Below, piece after piece: positions 10,129 through 19,720 of a stretch of 64,000 bases of DNA. The notes under the pieces are model-generated. The model searched no databases and was not told the origin of the DNA. It saw nothing but the letters and a program-made list of their open reading frames with translations. This stretch comes from an uncultured Selenomonadales bacterium. Lineage in GTDB: Bacteria > Bacillota > Negativicutes > Selenomonadales > Selenomonadaceae. Position 1 is the stretch's first letter. Every line of letters starts with the position of its first letter. The translations under genes and the position numbers were made by a program. The stretch is from the NCBI GenBank assembly GCA_947307055.1, contig CAMZHX010000001.1:1-64000 (forward strand). The letters are read 5' to 3'.

Positions 10129-12924
10129 ATGACTGAACAATCTGCGCGGACTCAATTTCTGCGTACAATAAAGCAAATGGAGGGCGCGGCAATCCTCTTG
10201 CGCGATAAAAACGATGGGAGATTTGAGGCAATCTTTGTATCGAAGAGTTTCGCCCGACTTATGCAATGTACGGTCGAGTACGCAATAAATTATCTTAACG
10301 AACGCAGCGTAGTGGTCTTCACGCACCCCGATGACCGCCTAGCCGTCAGACGTATGCTGCGCCGTCGCGTCTCCGAAGACAGCACTAAGGAATTAACCGT
10401 GCGCCACGTCACCGCTAAAGGCAACGTCGTTTGGTGCAACATAAATTACACGTTCATTGACGATTTCGGCGAGCACTACGCCTATTGCACTTTCTTTGAC
10501 GTGACGAGCGTTAAAATTTACGCGCAACGCCTCCAGAAAACTTACATGACGATTGGCGACAATTTCTATCGCGCTAACGAACGGACGCTTTCAATGTTCC
10601 GAGCTAACCTCACGCGCAATAAGGTTGAGGACATGCAGGGCAAAGACTTATTCGGGACTGATTCCGTTATCCGCCCCTACTCCGAACTGATTAACTTGCG
10701 CTCGACTAATTATCCTATCGACGAGGAGCGCGAAAATTTCCTTGCGACCTTCGACGCCGAAAATATCAGGGCGCGATTCAGACGCGGCGAGACATCTTTA
10801 TCAATGTATTTATTTTCGCGGCGCAAGGACGGTCATTATTGCTACGTGAATTATCGAGCGGTCTTCACGCGCCACCCCATTACCAACGAGCTAATAATTT
10901 TCATCGCCGAGCAGGAGGCCGGTAAAGAGAAAGTCGAAGGCGCATTGCTCGATAAAATTTTGGCGCGGCAATTCGATATGGTCGCCTATCTCGCCAATGA
11001 TAGATATAGCGTCGTGGTCGGTGACGCCGCGCTTATCACGAAGGGCAGCATTTTCCCGACCACTCGCGACGGTCGCTATGACGAATACTTGAAGACTAAA
11101 GTTTTCCCAGTGCTCGTCGGCGATGATGATACTCAAAAAAATTTGCGCGAAGCTTTGAAGCTCTCGACGATTCGCGAAAAGCTCAAGACCTCCGAGCCTT
11201 ACGTCGTCAATATCGCGTGTAAAATCGGCGGCGAAATTTTTCATAAGCGGCTAGACTTCTACACTATCGACCCCCGCGCAGATTTTTATATCCTGCTCAA
11301 AAGCGACACGACCGAGATTCAGCAAAAACAAATTCAGCAGAACGAACGCTTGAAACTCGCGCTAAACGAGGCTAAGCAAGCCAACGTTGCTAAGACGGCT
11401 TTTCTGTCGCGAATGAGCCACGAGATTAGAACGCCTATGAATGCCATTATCGGGCTGGACAATATCGCGTTGCATGAAAAAGATTTGTCCGAGACCGTCA
11501 GAGGGCACCTTGAAAAAATCGGGTCGAGTGCGCGTTATCTCCTGTCAATCATCAACGACATCTTAGACATGAGCCGCATTGAAAGCGGTCGCATGAGTTT
11601 TCGCAACGAGGAATTTTCTTTTACGTCGTTCGTCTACCAGATTAACAGCTTGATGGACGCGCAATGTCAAGATAAGGGCTTGAGTTATGATTGCAAAATG
11701 GCCGGCTCGATTGGCAAATATTACATCGGCGACGACACCAAACTTGAGCAAGTCTTGATAAACATTTTGGGCAACGCTGTCAAGTTCACCGACACGGGCG
11801 GCAAAGTTTCATTGCTTATCGAGTGCACCGCGCAATTCGACGGGCAATCCAATTTCCGATTCACCATCAAAGATACGGGCGTTGGTATGAACAAAGATTT
11901 CCTGCCGAGAATTTTTGAGCCGTTCAGCCAGGAAGATGATACTACAACTTCGCGCTATGGCGGGTCGGGATTGGGGCTTGCTATCACGAAAAATATTGTC
12001 CAGATGATGAACGGCTCGATAACGGTTGAGTCTGAAAAGGGCGTCGGCACCAAGTTTGTCATAAATATTCCGCTAAAAGATTCTGCGCGTGGCGATTCGA
12101 CTGAGACGCACGAAATGCGCCCGCAAGATTTTTCCGTCCTGATTGTCGACGACGAACCACTTGCTTGCGAGCATGAAAAATCAGTTCTTAACGAGGTCGG
12201 CATTGAGGCGGAGACTTGCGCCAGCGGTAAAGAGGCTCTCGAACTTATCAACTTGCGTCACGCTCGCCGCGAGGATTACAATTTGATTCTGGTTGATTGG
12301 CTAATGCCCGAAATGGACGGCATAGAACTCACCCGCGAGATTCGCAAAATTTTGGGCGACGACACAGCGGTTATCGTGCTGACGGCTTACGACTGGTACG
12401 AGATAGAGGAGGAAGCACTCAAGGCGGGCGTTGATACGTTCATGGCAAAGCCGCTCGCCTCGACAAATGCGCTTTACGAATTCCAACAGGCCTTCCTACG
12501 CAAAAAACAAATCGCGCCCGAAAAAGAACTCGTCGAACTCGAAGGGCGGACAATTTTGGTCGCGGAAGATATGCCGGTCAACGCGGAAATAATGATGATG
12601 ATTTTGGAAATGCGCGGCATGATTTCAGACCACGCCGAGAACGGGAAGATTGCCGTAGAAAAATTTGCCGCGTCGCCACCCGGTTTTTATGACGCCGTGC
12701 TAATGGATATAAGAATGCCGGTTATGGACGGCTTGAAGGCTACAGAGGCAATTCGCGCACTCGACCACCCCGACGCTAAAACCGTTCCGATAATCGCGAT
12801 GACTGCTAACGCCTTCGATGAAGATGTCCAACGCTCGCTCAAGGCCGGCATGAATGCCCACTTGACTAAGCCCGCCGACCCCGAACAACTTTATAAGACG
12901 CTTCAAGAATTGATTCGCGACTAA
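10129..12924 (+). CDS. Cytosolic PAS-containing hybrid sensor histidine kinase with two C-terminal receiver domains
   Basis: FLSRMSHEIRTPMNAIIG (HisKA), GSGLGLAITKNIVQMM (HATPase), LILVDWLMPEMDG and AVLMDIRMPVMDG (REC); no evident TM segments. Confidence 0.92.
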   Translation: MTEQSARTQFLRTIKQMEGAAILLRDKNDGRFEAIFVSKSFARLMQCTVEYAINYLNERSVVVFTHPDDRLAVRRMLRRRVSEDSTKELTVRHVTAKGNVVWCNINYTFIDDFGEHYAYCTFFDVTSVKIYAQRLQKTYMTIGDNFYRANERTLSMFRANLTRNKVEDMQGKDLFGTDSVIRPYSELINLRSTNYPIDEERENFLATFDAENIRARFRRGETSLSMYLFSRRKDGHYCYVNYRAVFTRHPITNELIIFIAEQEAGKEKVEGALLDKILARQFDMVAYLANDRYSVVVGDAALITKGSIFPTTRDGRYDEYLKTKVFPVLVGDDDTQKNLREALKLSTIREKLKTSEPYVVNIACKIGGEIFHKRLDFYTIDPRADFYILLKSDTTEIQQKQIQQNERLKLALNEAKQANVAKTAFLSRMSHEIRTPMNAIIGLDNIALHEKDLSETVRGHLEKIGSSARYLLSIINDILDMSRIESGRMSFRNEEFSFTSFVYQINSLMDAQCQDKGLSYDCKMAGSIGKYYIGDDTKLEQVLINILGNAVKFTDTGGKVSLLIECTAQFDGQSNFRFTIKDTGVGMNKDFLPRIFEPFSQEDDTTTSRYGGSGLGLAITKNIVQMMNGSITVESEKGVGTKFVINIPLKDSARGDSTETHEMRPQDFSVLIVDDEPLACEHEKSVLNEVGIEAETCASGKEALELINLRHARREDYNLILVDWLMPEMDGIELTREIRKILGDDTAVIVLTAYDWYEIEEEALKAGVDTFMAKPLASTNALYEFQQAFLRKKQIAPEKELVELEGRTILVAEDMPVNAEIMMMILEMRGMISDHAENGKIAVEKFAASPPGFYDAVLMDIRMPVMDGLKATEAIRALDHPDAKTVPIIAMTANAFDEDVQRSLKAGMNAHLTKPADPEQLYKTLQELIRD

Positions 12925-12936
12925 AATCACGCACGG

Positions 12937-12973
12937 AAAAAGACCGTCTCCGAAAATCAGAGGCGGTCTTTTT
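12937..12973 (+). terminator. Rho-independent terminator
   Basis: AAAAAGACCGTCTC...GAGGCGGTCTTTTT hairpin with T run. Confidence 0.85.
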
Positions 12974-13051
12974 GTACGAAATTACTTTTGAGTCCAGGTA
13001 ACCAGCCGAGACTCTGTTGCCACCCTTCACACTTGCAACGGAAGGATTATT

Positions 13052-13126
13052 ATGTTCATCTCAACTTTCTTAGCTACCGTCGCCGCCAATGTCGCCTACT
13101 TCATAATTAAATGGCTCGACCGCTAA
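13052..13126 (+). CDS. Small hydrophobic peptide MFISTFLATVAANVAYFIIKWLDR (24 aa), type-I-toxin-like
   Basis: ATG at 13052, TAA at 13124..13126, GGAAGG RBS at 13040..13045; single hydrophobic segment with charged KWLDR tail. Too short for the supplied ORF track. Confidence 0.65.
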   Translation: MFISTFLATVAANVAYFIIKWLDR

Positions 13127-13251
13127 GAAAAATCGTCTCGCTTAGCGTCCCTGTTTGACGCAAGAAGGCTCCGCCTCACCAGCGGGGCTTTCATCTTAGC
13201 AGGAAAATTTTTTTTTTGCAAGAATCAAACCAGTTAAAGGAGGCAAAATAA

Positions 13252-15033
13252 ATGACAATCATAACGAAGGACGGAACTTTAGCGGAGGTCGAAGGCGCGG
13301 AGGCTTTGCACTCGCTACGGCACACCGCCTCGCATATCATGGCGCAAGCGATAAAGCATCTTTACGGCGGCGCGGACGGCAAAGGCGTTAAGCTCGCGAT
13401 AGGTCCGGCGATTGAAACCGGCTTTTACTACGACATTGACACAGAAAAGAAAATTACCGACGAAGACTTAGCCGACATCGAACGCGAAATGAAAAATATC
13501 GTCAAGCAAAATCTTAAGCTCGAACGCTCGACGCTTTCGCGAGCCGACGCGCTCAAAAAATTTGCTGACGAGGGCGAGACTTACAAAGTCGAACTGATTG
13601 AGGCTTTGCCCGAAGACGCGGAAATTTCATTGTTCACGCAGGGCGACTTTACTGACCTTTGCGCGGGTCCGCATGTTCAATCGACCGGCAAAGTCAAAGC
13701 GTTCAAGTTAATGTCGATTGCGGGCGCGTATTGGCGCGGCGACGAGCATAATAAAATGCTCCAGAGGATTTACGGCACTGCCTTTGAGAATAAGGAAGAG
13801 TTGAAAGACTATCTGCACATGTTGGAGGAGGCAGCGCGCCGCGATCATCGTAAGCTCGGCAAGGAGTTGGATTTGTTCAGCCTGCACGACGAAGGACCCG
13901 GCTTCCCGTTCTTCCACCCGAACGGCATGATTATTCAAAACGAGTTGCTAAATTATTGGCGCGAAGTTCATCGCCGTTACGGCTATCAGGAGATCAAGAC
14001 GCCGATAATTTTAAACCGCAAGCTGTGGGAGACTTCGGGGCATTGGGATCACTACAAGGAAAATATGTATTTCACCAAGATTGATGATGAAGATTACGCG
14101 GTCAAGCCCATGAATTGTCCCGGCAGTATGCTCGTTTACAATACGCATGTGCATAGTTATCGCGATTTGCCGTTGCGTTTGGCGGAATTGGGATTGGTTC
14201 ATCGTCACGAGAAGAGCGGCGTTTTGCATGGGCTGTTCAGAGTTCGCAATTTTACGCAGGACGACGCCCATATTTACATGACGCCCGCGCAGGTCGAAGT
14301 CGAGATTCAAAAGACGATTGATTTGTTCGACGAGGTTTATAAAACGTTCGGACTGACTTACAAGGCGGAACTTTCGACGCGGCCTGAAAATTCAATGGGC
14401 GACGACGCGACTTGGGAACTTGCAACCGACGCGCTGAGGAAAGCTTTGGAGCATCGCGGGCTTGATTACGTTGTCAACGAGGGCGACGGAGCTTTTTACG
14501 GCCCGAAGATTGATTTCCATTTGAAAGACTCAATCGGGCGCACGTGGCAATGCGGGACGATTCAACTTGATATGCTCCTGCCCGAAAAGTTCGATTTGAA
14601 TTACATAGGCGAGGACGGCGAAAAGCATCGCCCGATTATGGTTCATCGCGTCGTTTACGGTAGCATTGAGCGGTTCATTGGGATTTTGATTGAGAATTAC
14701 GCGGGCGCATTTCCCGTATGGCTCGCGCCGATTCAGATAAAACTTTTGCCGATAACTGATGCGCACGTCGCCTACGCCAAAGAACTCGCCGATAAATTTT
14801 TCGGACTGAACTTCCGCGCAGAAGTCGACGCTCGCAACGAGAAGATTAACAAGAAAATTCGCGATAGCCAAGTCGCCAAAGTTCCCTACACGATTGTTAT
14901 AGGCGATAAGGAAGTCGAGACGGGCATTTTGCCTGTTAGGAAGTACGGCGCGAAGGACGGACTTTCTTTGAGCGTCGAGGATTTTGTTGCCTACGTTCAG
15001 AAGAAAATTTCCACTCGCGAACAAGATTTTTAA
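13252..15033 (+). CDS. thrS: Threonyl-tRNA synthetase
   Basis: Class II aaRS; LRHTASHIMAQA, CAGPHV, MNCPGSMLVY, FRVRNFTQDDAHIY motifs. Confidence 0.97.
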   Translation: MTIITKDGTLAEVEGAEALHSLRHTASHIMAQAIKHLYGGADGKGVKLAIGPAIETGFYYDIDTEKKITDEDLADIEREMKNIVKQNLKLERSTLSRADALKKFADEGETYKVELIEALPEDAEISLFTQGDFTDLCAGPHVQSTGKVKAFKLMSIAGAYWRGDEHNKMLQRIYGTAFENKEELKDYLHMLEEAARRDHRKLGKELDLFSLHDEGPGFPFFHPNGMIIQNELLNYWREVHRRYGYQEIKTPIILNRKLWETSGHWDHYKENMYFTKIDDEDYAVKPMNCPGSMLVYNTHVHSYRDLPLRLAELGLVHRHEKSGVLHGLFRVRNFTQDDAHIYMTPAQVEVEIQKTIDLFDEVYKTFGLTYKAELSTRPENSMGDDATWELATDALRKALEHRGLDYVVNEGDGAFYGPKIDFHLKDSIGRTWQCGTIQLDMLLPEKFDLNYIGEDGEKHRPIMVHRVVYGSIERFIGILIENYAGAFPVWLAPIQIKLLPITDAHVAYAKELADKFFGLNFRAEVDARNEKINKKIRDSQVAKVPYTIVIGDKEVETGILPVRKYGAKDGLSLSVEDFVAYVQKKISTREQDF

Positions 15034-15054
15034 GTTTGTGTTGAGGTGTTTTGT

Positions 15055-16533
15055 ATGGAAAGAAGTTTTTCAATTCCGATATCGAGGCGCGACCTTTTTA
15101 AGTTGGCGGGCGTGACGGCGGTCGGCATTGCTTTGAGCGGAAATAATCCTGTCGAGGCGGCGGAGAAGACTGGCGAGTTCATCAAGTACGCCGATAAAAA
15201 AATTCCGATTCTCTGCAATGTCGATGTCTGCATATGCGGCGGCGGCCCTTCCGGAACGGCGGCGGCAGTTAATGCGGCTAAGAACGGCGCGAAAACTCTT
15301 CTGATTGAACGCGGCATAGCTCTGGGCGGGCTAGGCGTGTTGGGTTGCGTATATCCCTTCATGGACACGCACGCGCCCGATTCCGATACGCCTTACCTTG
15401 TCGAGTTGAAAAATCGTCTTCGCGCTAAGGGCATTGAGCCTTTCGACGGCGTCACCCAACAGACTTGGCATAACCCAGAAATTTTAGCCGAGATTCTTGA
15501 CGAGATGTGCGAGGAAGCCGGCGTCAACATTTTGTATCAAACGGTGCTTGTTGATTCGCTGACTTCGGGCGGGAAAATTTCTACGGCGATTGTTCAGACT
15601 ATCGCGGGCTTGGCGGCCGTCAAAGCTAAAATTTTCATCGACGCGACCGGCGACGCTTACTTGTCGCGAGTTTCGGGCGTCGATTACGAGCGCGGCTACG
15701 AAAAGACCGGCAATAATCAGCCGTTGAGTTTCCGCTTTGAAATGGGCGGCATTGATACGCAAAAACTTTATAACTACGTCGCGATTGAATTGCAGGAGGA
15801 TTGGTGTAAGTCGAAGTTGCCCTACTTTGAAATCGCAGAGGCTATGCACCGCAAGCAACGCTACAAGTTGGAAGCGTTTATGGCTCGCGGCGTAGAGACG
15901 GGCGAAATCACGCAGGACGAAGCCGAATACATGCAAGCTTACACGATTATCGGCAAGAACGGCGTAATGAGTATGAATTGTCCCGAAATCCCCGTGAAGT
16001 TCAGCGCGACCGACCCTGTCAGCTACAGCAAGGCCGTTAGTTTCGGGCGCAAGATGATGCGCAATATCGCCCGCTACTTGATAAACCACCTGCCCGGCTT
16101 CGAGAATGCTTTTATCAGCCGCGAGGCGGTTATGCTCGGTGCTCGTGAATCATGGCGCATTAAGGGCAAATATTATCTCGTCGAGGACGACTACCACAAC
16201 CAAAGTAAATTCCCCGACGCGGTTTGCAGGACGGCTTGGTTTATCGACGCGCACGGCGAAAAAGTTTCGGAAAAACTTCCGGCAGGTTGTTTCTACGAAA
16301 TTCCTTATCGCTCGCTCATCACGGATAAAATTTCAAATCTAATTGTCGTCGGTCGTTGCATAAGCGCAAGTTTCATTTTGCAAGCGTCGATGAGGATTCA
16401 GCCGACCTGCTACAGTATCGGCGAGGCGGCAGGAATCGCGGCGGCCTACGCCCTTCAAAACAAAATCGACGCAAATAAACTCGATTGGACTTTGATTCCG
16501 GCTTACAAGCGCAGTTACGTCAGTCAAGGTTGA
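15055..16533 (+). CDS. FAD-dependent oxidoreductase with Tat-like N-terminus
   Basis: SRRDLFKLAGVTAVGIALSG leader; VDVCICGGGPSGTAAAVNAAKNGAKTLLIER dinucleotide-binding motif. Confidence 0.88.
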   Translation: MERSFSIPISRRDLFKLAGVTAVGIALSGNNPVEAAEKTGEFIKYADKKIPILCNVDVCICGGGPSGTAAAVNAAKNGAKTLLIERGIALGGLGVLGCVYPFMDTHAPDSDTPYLVELKNRLRAKGIEPFDGVTQQTWHNPEILAEILDEMCEEAGVNILYQTVLVDSLTSGGKISTAIVQTIAGLAAVKAKIFIDATGDAYLSRVSGVDYERGYEKTGNNQPLSFRFEMGGIDTQKLYNYVAIELQEDWCKSKLPYFEIAEAMHRKQRYKLEAFMARGVETGEITQDEAEYMQAYTIIGKNGVMSMNCPEIPVKFSATDPVSYSKAVSFGRKMMRNIARYLINHLPGFENAFISREAVMLGARESWRIKGKYYLVEDDYHNQSKFPDAVCRTAWFIDAHGEKVSEKLPAGCFYEIPYRSLITDKISNLIVVGRCISASFILQASMRIQPTCYSIGEAAGIAAAYALQNKIDANKLDWTLIPAYKRSYVSQG

Positions 16534-16537
16534 ACGT

Positions 16538-16577
16538 AAAAAAGAAGCGACAGGAGATTAACTCCCGCCGCTTTTTT
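16538..16577. terminator. Bidirectional terminator between convergent genes
   Basis: AAAAAAGAAGCG...CGCCGCTTTTTT hairpin. Confidence 0.65.
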
Positions 16578-16587
16578 GATTGCCTAA

Positions 16588-17040
16588 TCACTGCGCCAAA
16601 ATTTTTTCGAGCAGAGCCTCGCAACCAATAAGGCAATCTTTGTAGGTCGCAACGTAGTCGTCGGTGTACCAAGGGTCAGCAACGTCGCGATGTTCGCCCG
16701 CAAAATCCATGAGCCGGAAAATTTTATTATCAGGGTCGCCGCCGCAAATGTCCTTCATGTCGTAGACGTTGGAACGGTCAAGCCCGATAAGGTAATCGAA
16801 CTTTTTGTAATCGCTCGCGAGCAAAAGTTTAGACGTGCGCCGCGTGAACGGGATATTATTTTTCCTGAGCTCGTGGGCAGTACCTTCGGACATGGGCGTT
16901 CCAACTGACGGATGACAGCCCGCCGACTCAATCACGAAATTTTTATCAAGCCCTGCGCGGCTGACCAAATTTTTCATAACGAATTCGGCCATAGGCGAGC
17001 GGCAAATATTCCCAAAGCATACGAAAATAATTTTAGTCAT
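16588..17040 (-). CDS. Low-molecular-weight protein-tyrosine phosphatase
   Basis: IIFVCFGNICRSPMAEFV (CX5R loop) and DPWYTDDY. Confidence 0.95.
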   Translation of the reverse strand: MTKIIFVCFGNICRSPMAEFVMKNLVSRAGLDKNFVIESAGCHPSVGTPMSEGTAHELRKNNIPFTRRTSKLLLASDYKKFDYLIGLDRSNVYDMKDICGGDPDNKIFRLMDFAGEHRDVADPWYTDDYVATYKDCLIGCEALLEKILAQ

Positions 17041-17042
17041 AG

Positions 17043-17735
17043 CTACCTCCATAAGCACGCGATAACCAGCGCGGGTAAAAGATTCGCGACGTTGATTTTT
17101 TTGTCAGGGAAAAGTAAGTTCACGCCGACACCGAAAATTAAGACGTTGCCGACGCTCGAAAGATTTGCCAGCGCGACTTCCGTCATAAGCGGTTCCAGAA
17201 AGCCCGCGCCAAAAGTTATCGCGCCTTGAAAAATTCCGACGCTCACAAAAGAAAAAATACAGCCCTTGCCAAGACTCGCTGTCATCACCAAAATTATAAT
17301 CATGTCGAGCGTCGCTTTGACAATCAAAATCGCGGGGTCGTTCAAAAGTCTATCGTTAATCGCGCCGAGAACCGCCATTGCGCCAATGCAAACCGTCAGC
17401 GACGCCGTGACAAATGCATCAACAAATTTCGTATCGCCGTCGCTGCCCGAACGACTGCGCAACCAAATGCCGAGCTGTTCAAATTTGCCGCTAATGTCAA
17501 TGATTTCGCCGATAAGCCCGCCGCCGATTAGGCTCGCGATTAAAATAGTGGTATCCAAATTTTTCAGAACACCGTCCGCGCCGAGAAAAATCACCGTCAA
17601 CGCGCAAGCATCTTGCAAAGTCTTTTGAGCCCTCGCGGTTAGAAATTTCCCGCCGAATAATCCGATAAGCCCGCCGATAATTATTCCCGCGACGTTAATC
17701 AGCGTGCCGAGCCCCGCAAAATGAATTTCCGTCAA
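17043..17735 (-). CDS. DUF554 family membrane protein
   Basis: GTLINVAGIIIGGLIGLFGG N-terminus; multiple hydrophobic segments. Confidence 0.85.
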   Translation of the reverse strand: MTEIHFAGLGTLINVAGIIIGGLIGLFGGKFLTARAQKTLQDACALTVIFLGADGVLKNLDTTILIASLIGGGLIGEIIDISGKFEQLGIWLRSRSGSDGDTKFVDAFVTASLTVCIGAMAVLGAINDRLLNDPAILIVKATLDMIIILVMTASLGKGCIFSFVSVGIFQGAITFGAGFLEPLMTEVALANLSSVGNVLIFGVGVNLLFPDKKINVANLLPALVIACLWR

Positions 17736-18976
17736 AATTTTTCCAACTCCTGCGCCGCCGCTAAAATTCCAATCACTGCGTGTTCAAAAGTCAAGCCGCC
17801 CTGCATGTAGACCGCGTAGGGCTCGCGAATTGGAGCGTCCGCTGAAAGTTCAATCGACGCACCTTGTACGAAAGTCCCTGCCGCCATGATGACTTTATCT
17901 TCGTAGCCTGGCATGTCCCAAGGTTCAGGCGCGGCAAATGAATCGACTGGCGAGAAATTTTGAATCGCTCGGCAAAACGCTATCAGCTTTTCCGCCGATT
18001 GCAATTCAATCGCCTGGATTATATCGCCGCGAAAATCTTCGGGCAACGGTCGAGTTTTATAGCCGAGCTTTGAAAAAATCCCCGCCGCGAATATCGCGCC
18101 CTTGAGAGCCTGCGCGGTGACGTGTGGAGCTATGAACAAGCCCTGATATAAAAGTCGCGGCGTGCCCAAACTTGCGCCGAGTTCATCGCCCATACCGGGA
18201 GCAGTCAAGCGATACGACGCCAACTCGACGAGATTTTTTTTGCCGACGATATAGCCGCCGGTCGGAGCTAAGCCGCCGCCGATATTTTTAATCAGACTGC
18301 CCGCGGCAATATCTGCGCCAACTTCTATAGGCTCGCACGTTTCGACGAATTCGCCGTAGCAATTATCAACGAACGTCACGCAAGCGGGATTAGTCGCCTT
18401 GACCGCCGCGCAGATTTTTTCAATGTCGGAAGTCGTGAGCGGCTCGCGCATCGAGTAGCCTCGCGATCGTTGAATCAGCGCAAGTTTAGTTTTGGGCGTC
18501 ACGAAATTTTTAATCGCGGCAACGTCGACTTTACCGTTAATCAAAGGCAACTCGCGATAGGAAATGCCGAATTCTTTCAGAGAACCTTTAGCGGCGTGCG
18601 TGTGCCCTATGACCGTCTGCAAGGTGTCGTAAGGCGCGCCCGTCAAGGAAACCAATTCGTCATTGGGGCGCAGGATTCCGAAAAGCACGGTCGCTAGGGC
18701 GTGCGTGCCCGATACAAATTGCGTGCGGACTAGTGCAGATTCCGCGCAGAAAATTTCGGCAAAAAGTTCGTCCAATTTCTCGCGCCCAATGTCGCCGTAA
18801 GCATAGCCCGTTGACGTTTTGAAGTGCGCGTCTGAAATTTTTAATCGCCGCATTGCATTTAAAATTTTCAGCGTATTGACTTCGGAAATTTCTTCGACGC
18901 GCCGGAAATTTTCTGCGACCTCGCCGAGCACAATTCTTTTCAAGTCTAGCAATCGTTGTGAGAAAATTTTTATCAC
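17732..18976 (-). CDS. Methionine gamma-lyase family protein (PLP-dependent, 'aluminum resistance' type)
   Basis: STGYAYGDIGREKLDELFAEIF, RSRGYSMREPLTTSDI, GSLIKNIGGGLAPTGGYIVG (PLP Lys). GTG start at 18976 after a GGGA RBS. Confidence 0.85.
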   Translation of the reverse strand: MIKIFSQRLLDLKRIVLGEVAENFRRVEEISEVNTLKILNAMRRLKISDAHFKTSTGYAYGDIGREKLDELFAEIFCAESALVRTQFVSGTHALATVLFGILRPNDELVSLTGAPYDTLQTVIGHTHAAKGSLKEFGISYRELPLINGKVDVAAIKNFVTPKTKLALIQRSRGYSMREPLTTSDIEKICAAVKATNPACVTFVDNCYGEFVETCEPIEVGADIAAGSLIKNIGGGLAPTGGYIVGKKNLVELASYRLTAPGMGDELGASLGTPRLLYQGLFIAPHVTAQALKGAIFAAGIFSKLGYKTRPLPEDFRGDIIQAIELQSAEKLIAFCRAIQNFSPVDSFAAPEPWDMPGYEDKVIMAAGTFVQGASIELSADAPIREPYAVYMQGGLTFEHAVIGILAAAQELEKF

Positions 18977-19007
18977 TCCCAAAAAATTATCCCCGCCTTG
19001 CAGGGAT

Positions 19008-19589
19008 TTATTCAAAGTACCAGCCGAAAATATTTCGTATCTTAACTTTAAAATCGTCCAGAACAGCAACAGGAATTTCCATTTTGATTTCGGCGCGCTC
19101 CTCTTCAGTCAGATTTTCTAACTCGCGGTCGGAATAATTTTGATAAACTTCGTCGAGAAAATATTTGCCGTCGCGAAGGAGATAAACTTGGATATTTTCG
19201 CTCCACGGGTCGATTATCCAATATTCGCGCACGCCATTTTTTTCGTAAACGTCTTTTTTAATTCCAATGTCGCGTTTCATAGTTGATTTAGAAAAAATTT
19301 CTGCGACCATATCGGGCACGCCGTGCAGCGTCGTATTTTTATCCTCAAAGAGCGATTTAGCCTTTTCCGCGTTGACGAAAATAAAATCGGGTTTGAAAAG
19401 ATTTCCGTCGGGGAAGTGGACATCGAAATTATCCGCGATAGCGACGCCGAGTTTATTTACCCTCGAATAACCGCCAATAATTGCAATCAAATTCGCCGTA
19501 ACGTTAACGTGACCCCAACCCGGACTAGGTGCCATAAATTTTACCCCCTCAATAATTTCGTAGTCGTCGCGAGTGTCGTAAGCCAACAT
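19008..19589 (-). CDS. Uma2 family (DUF820) endonuclease-like protein
   Basis: FKPDFIFVN, PDMVAEIFSKSTMKRDIGIKKDVYEKNGVREYWIIDP motifs; start at MLAYDTRDD with AAAGGAGGCG upstream. Confidence 0.9.
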   Translation of the reverse strand: MLAYDTRDDYEIIEGVKFMAPSPGWGHVNVTANLIAIIGGYSRVNKLGVAIADNFDVHFPDGNLFKPDFIFVNAEKAKSLFEDKNTTLHGVPDMVAEIFSKSTMKRDIGIKKDVYEKNGVREYWIIDPWSENIQVYLLRDGKYFLDEVYQNYSDRELENLTEEERAEIKMEIPVAVLDDFKVKIRNIFGWYFE

Positions 19590-19720
19590 TTTAATCGCCT
19601 CCTTTGCGGGCAGAATACAAAAAATTTTTCGCGCCGTCAACATTGATTGGTAACTTTACTTTAGCGCGGCTTTGTGTATAATTGCTAAGAAAAACTTCAA
19701 AGGAGAGCGGTGCCCTTTAT

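Noticed and set aside
12925-13251. T-box riboswitch upstream of thrS
   Set aside because: I could not find the conserved T-box core (GGGTGGNACCGCG-like); the gap is better explained by a terminator and the small peptide locus.
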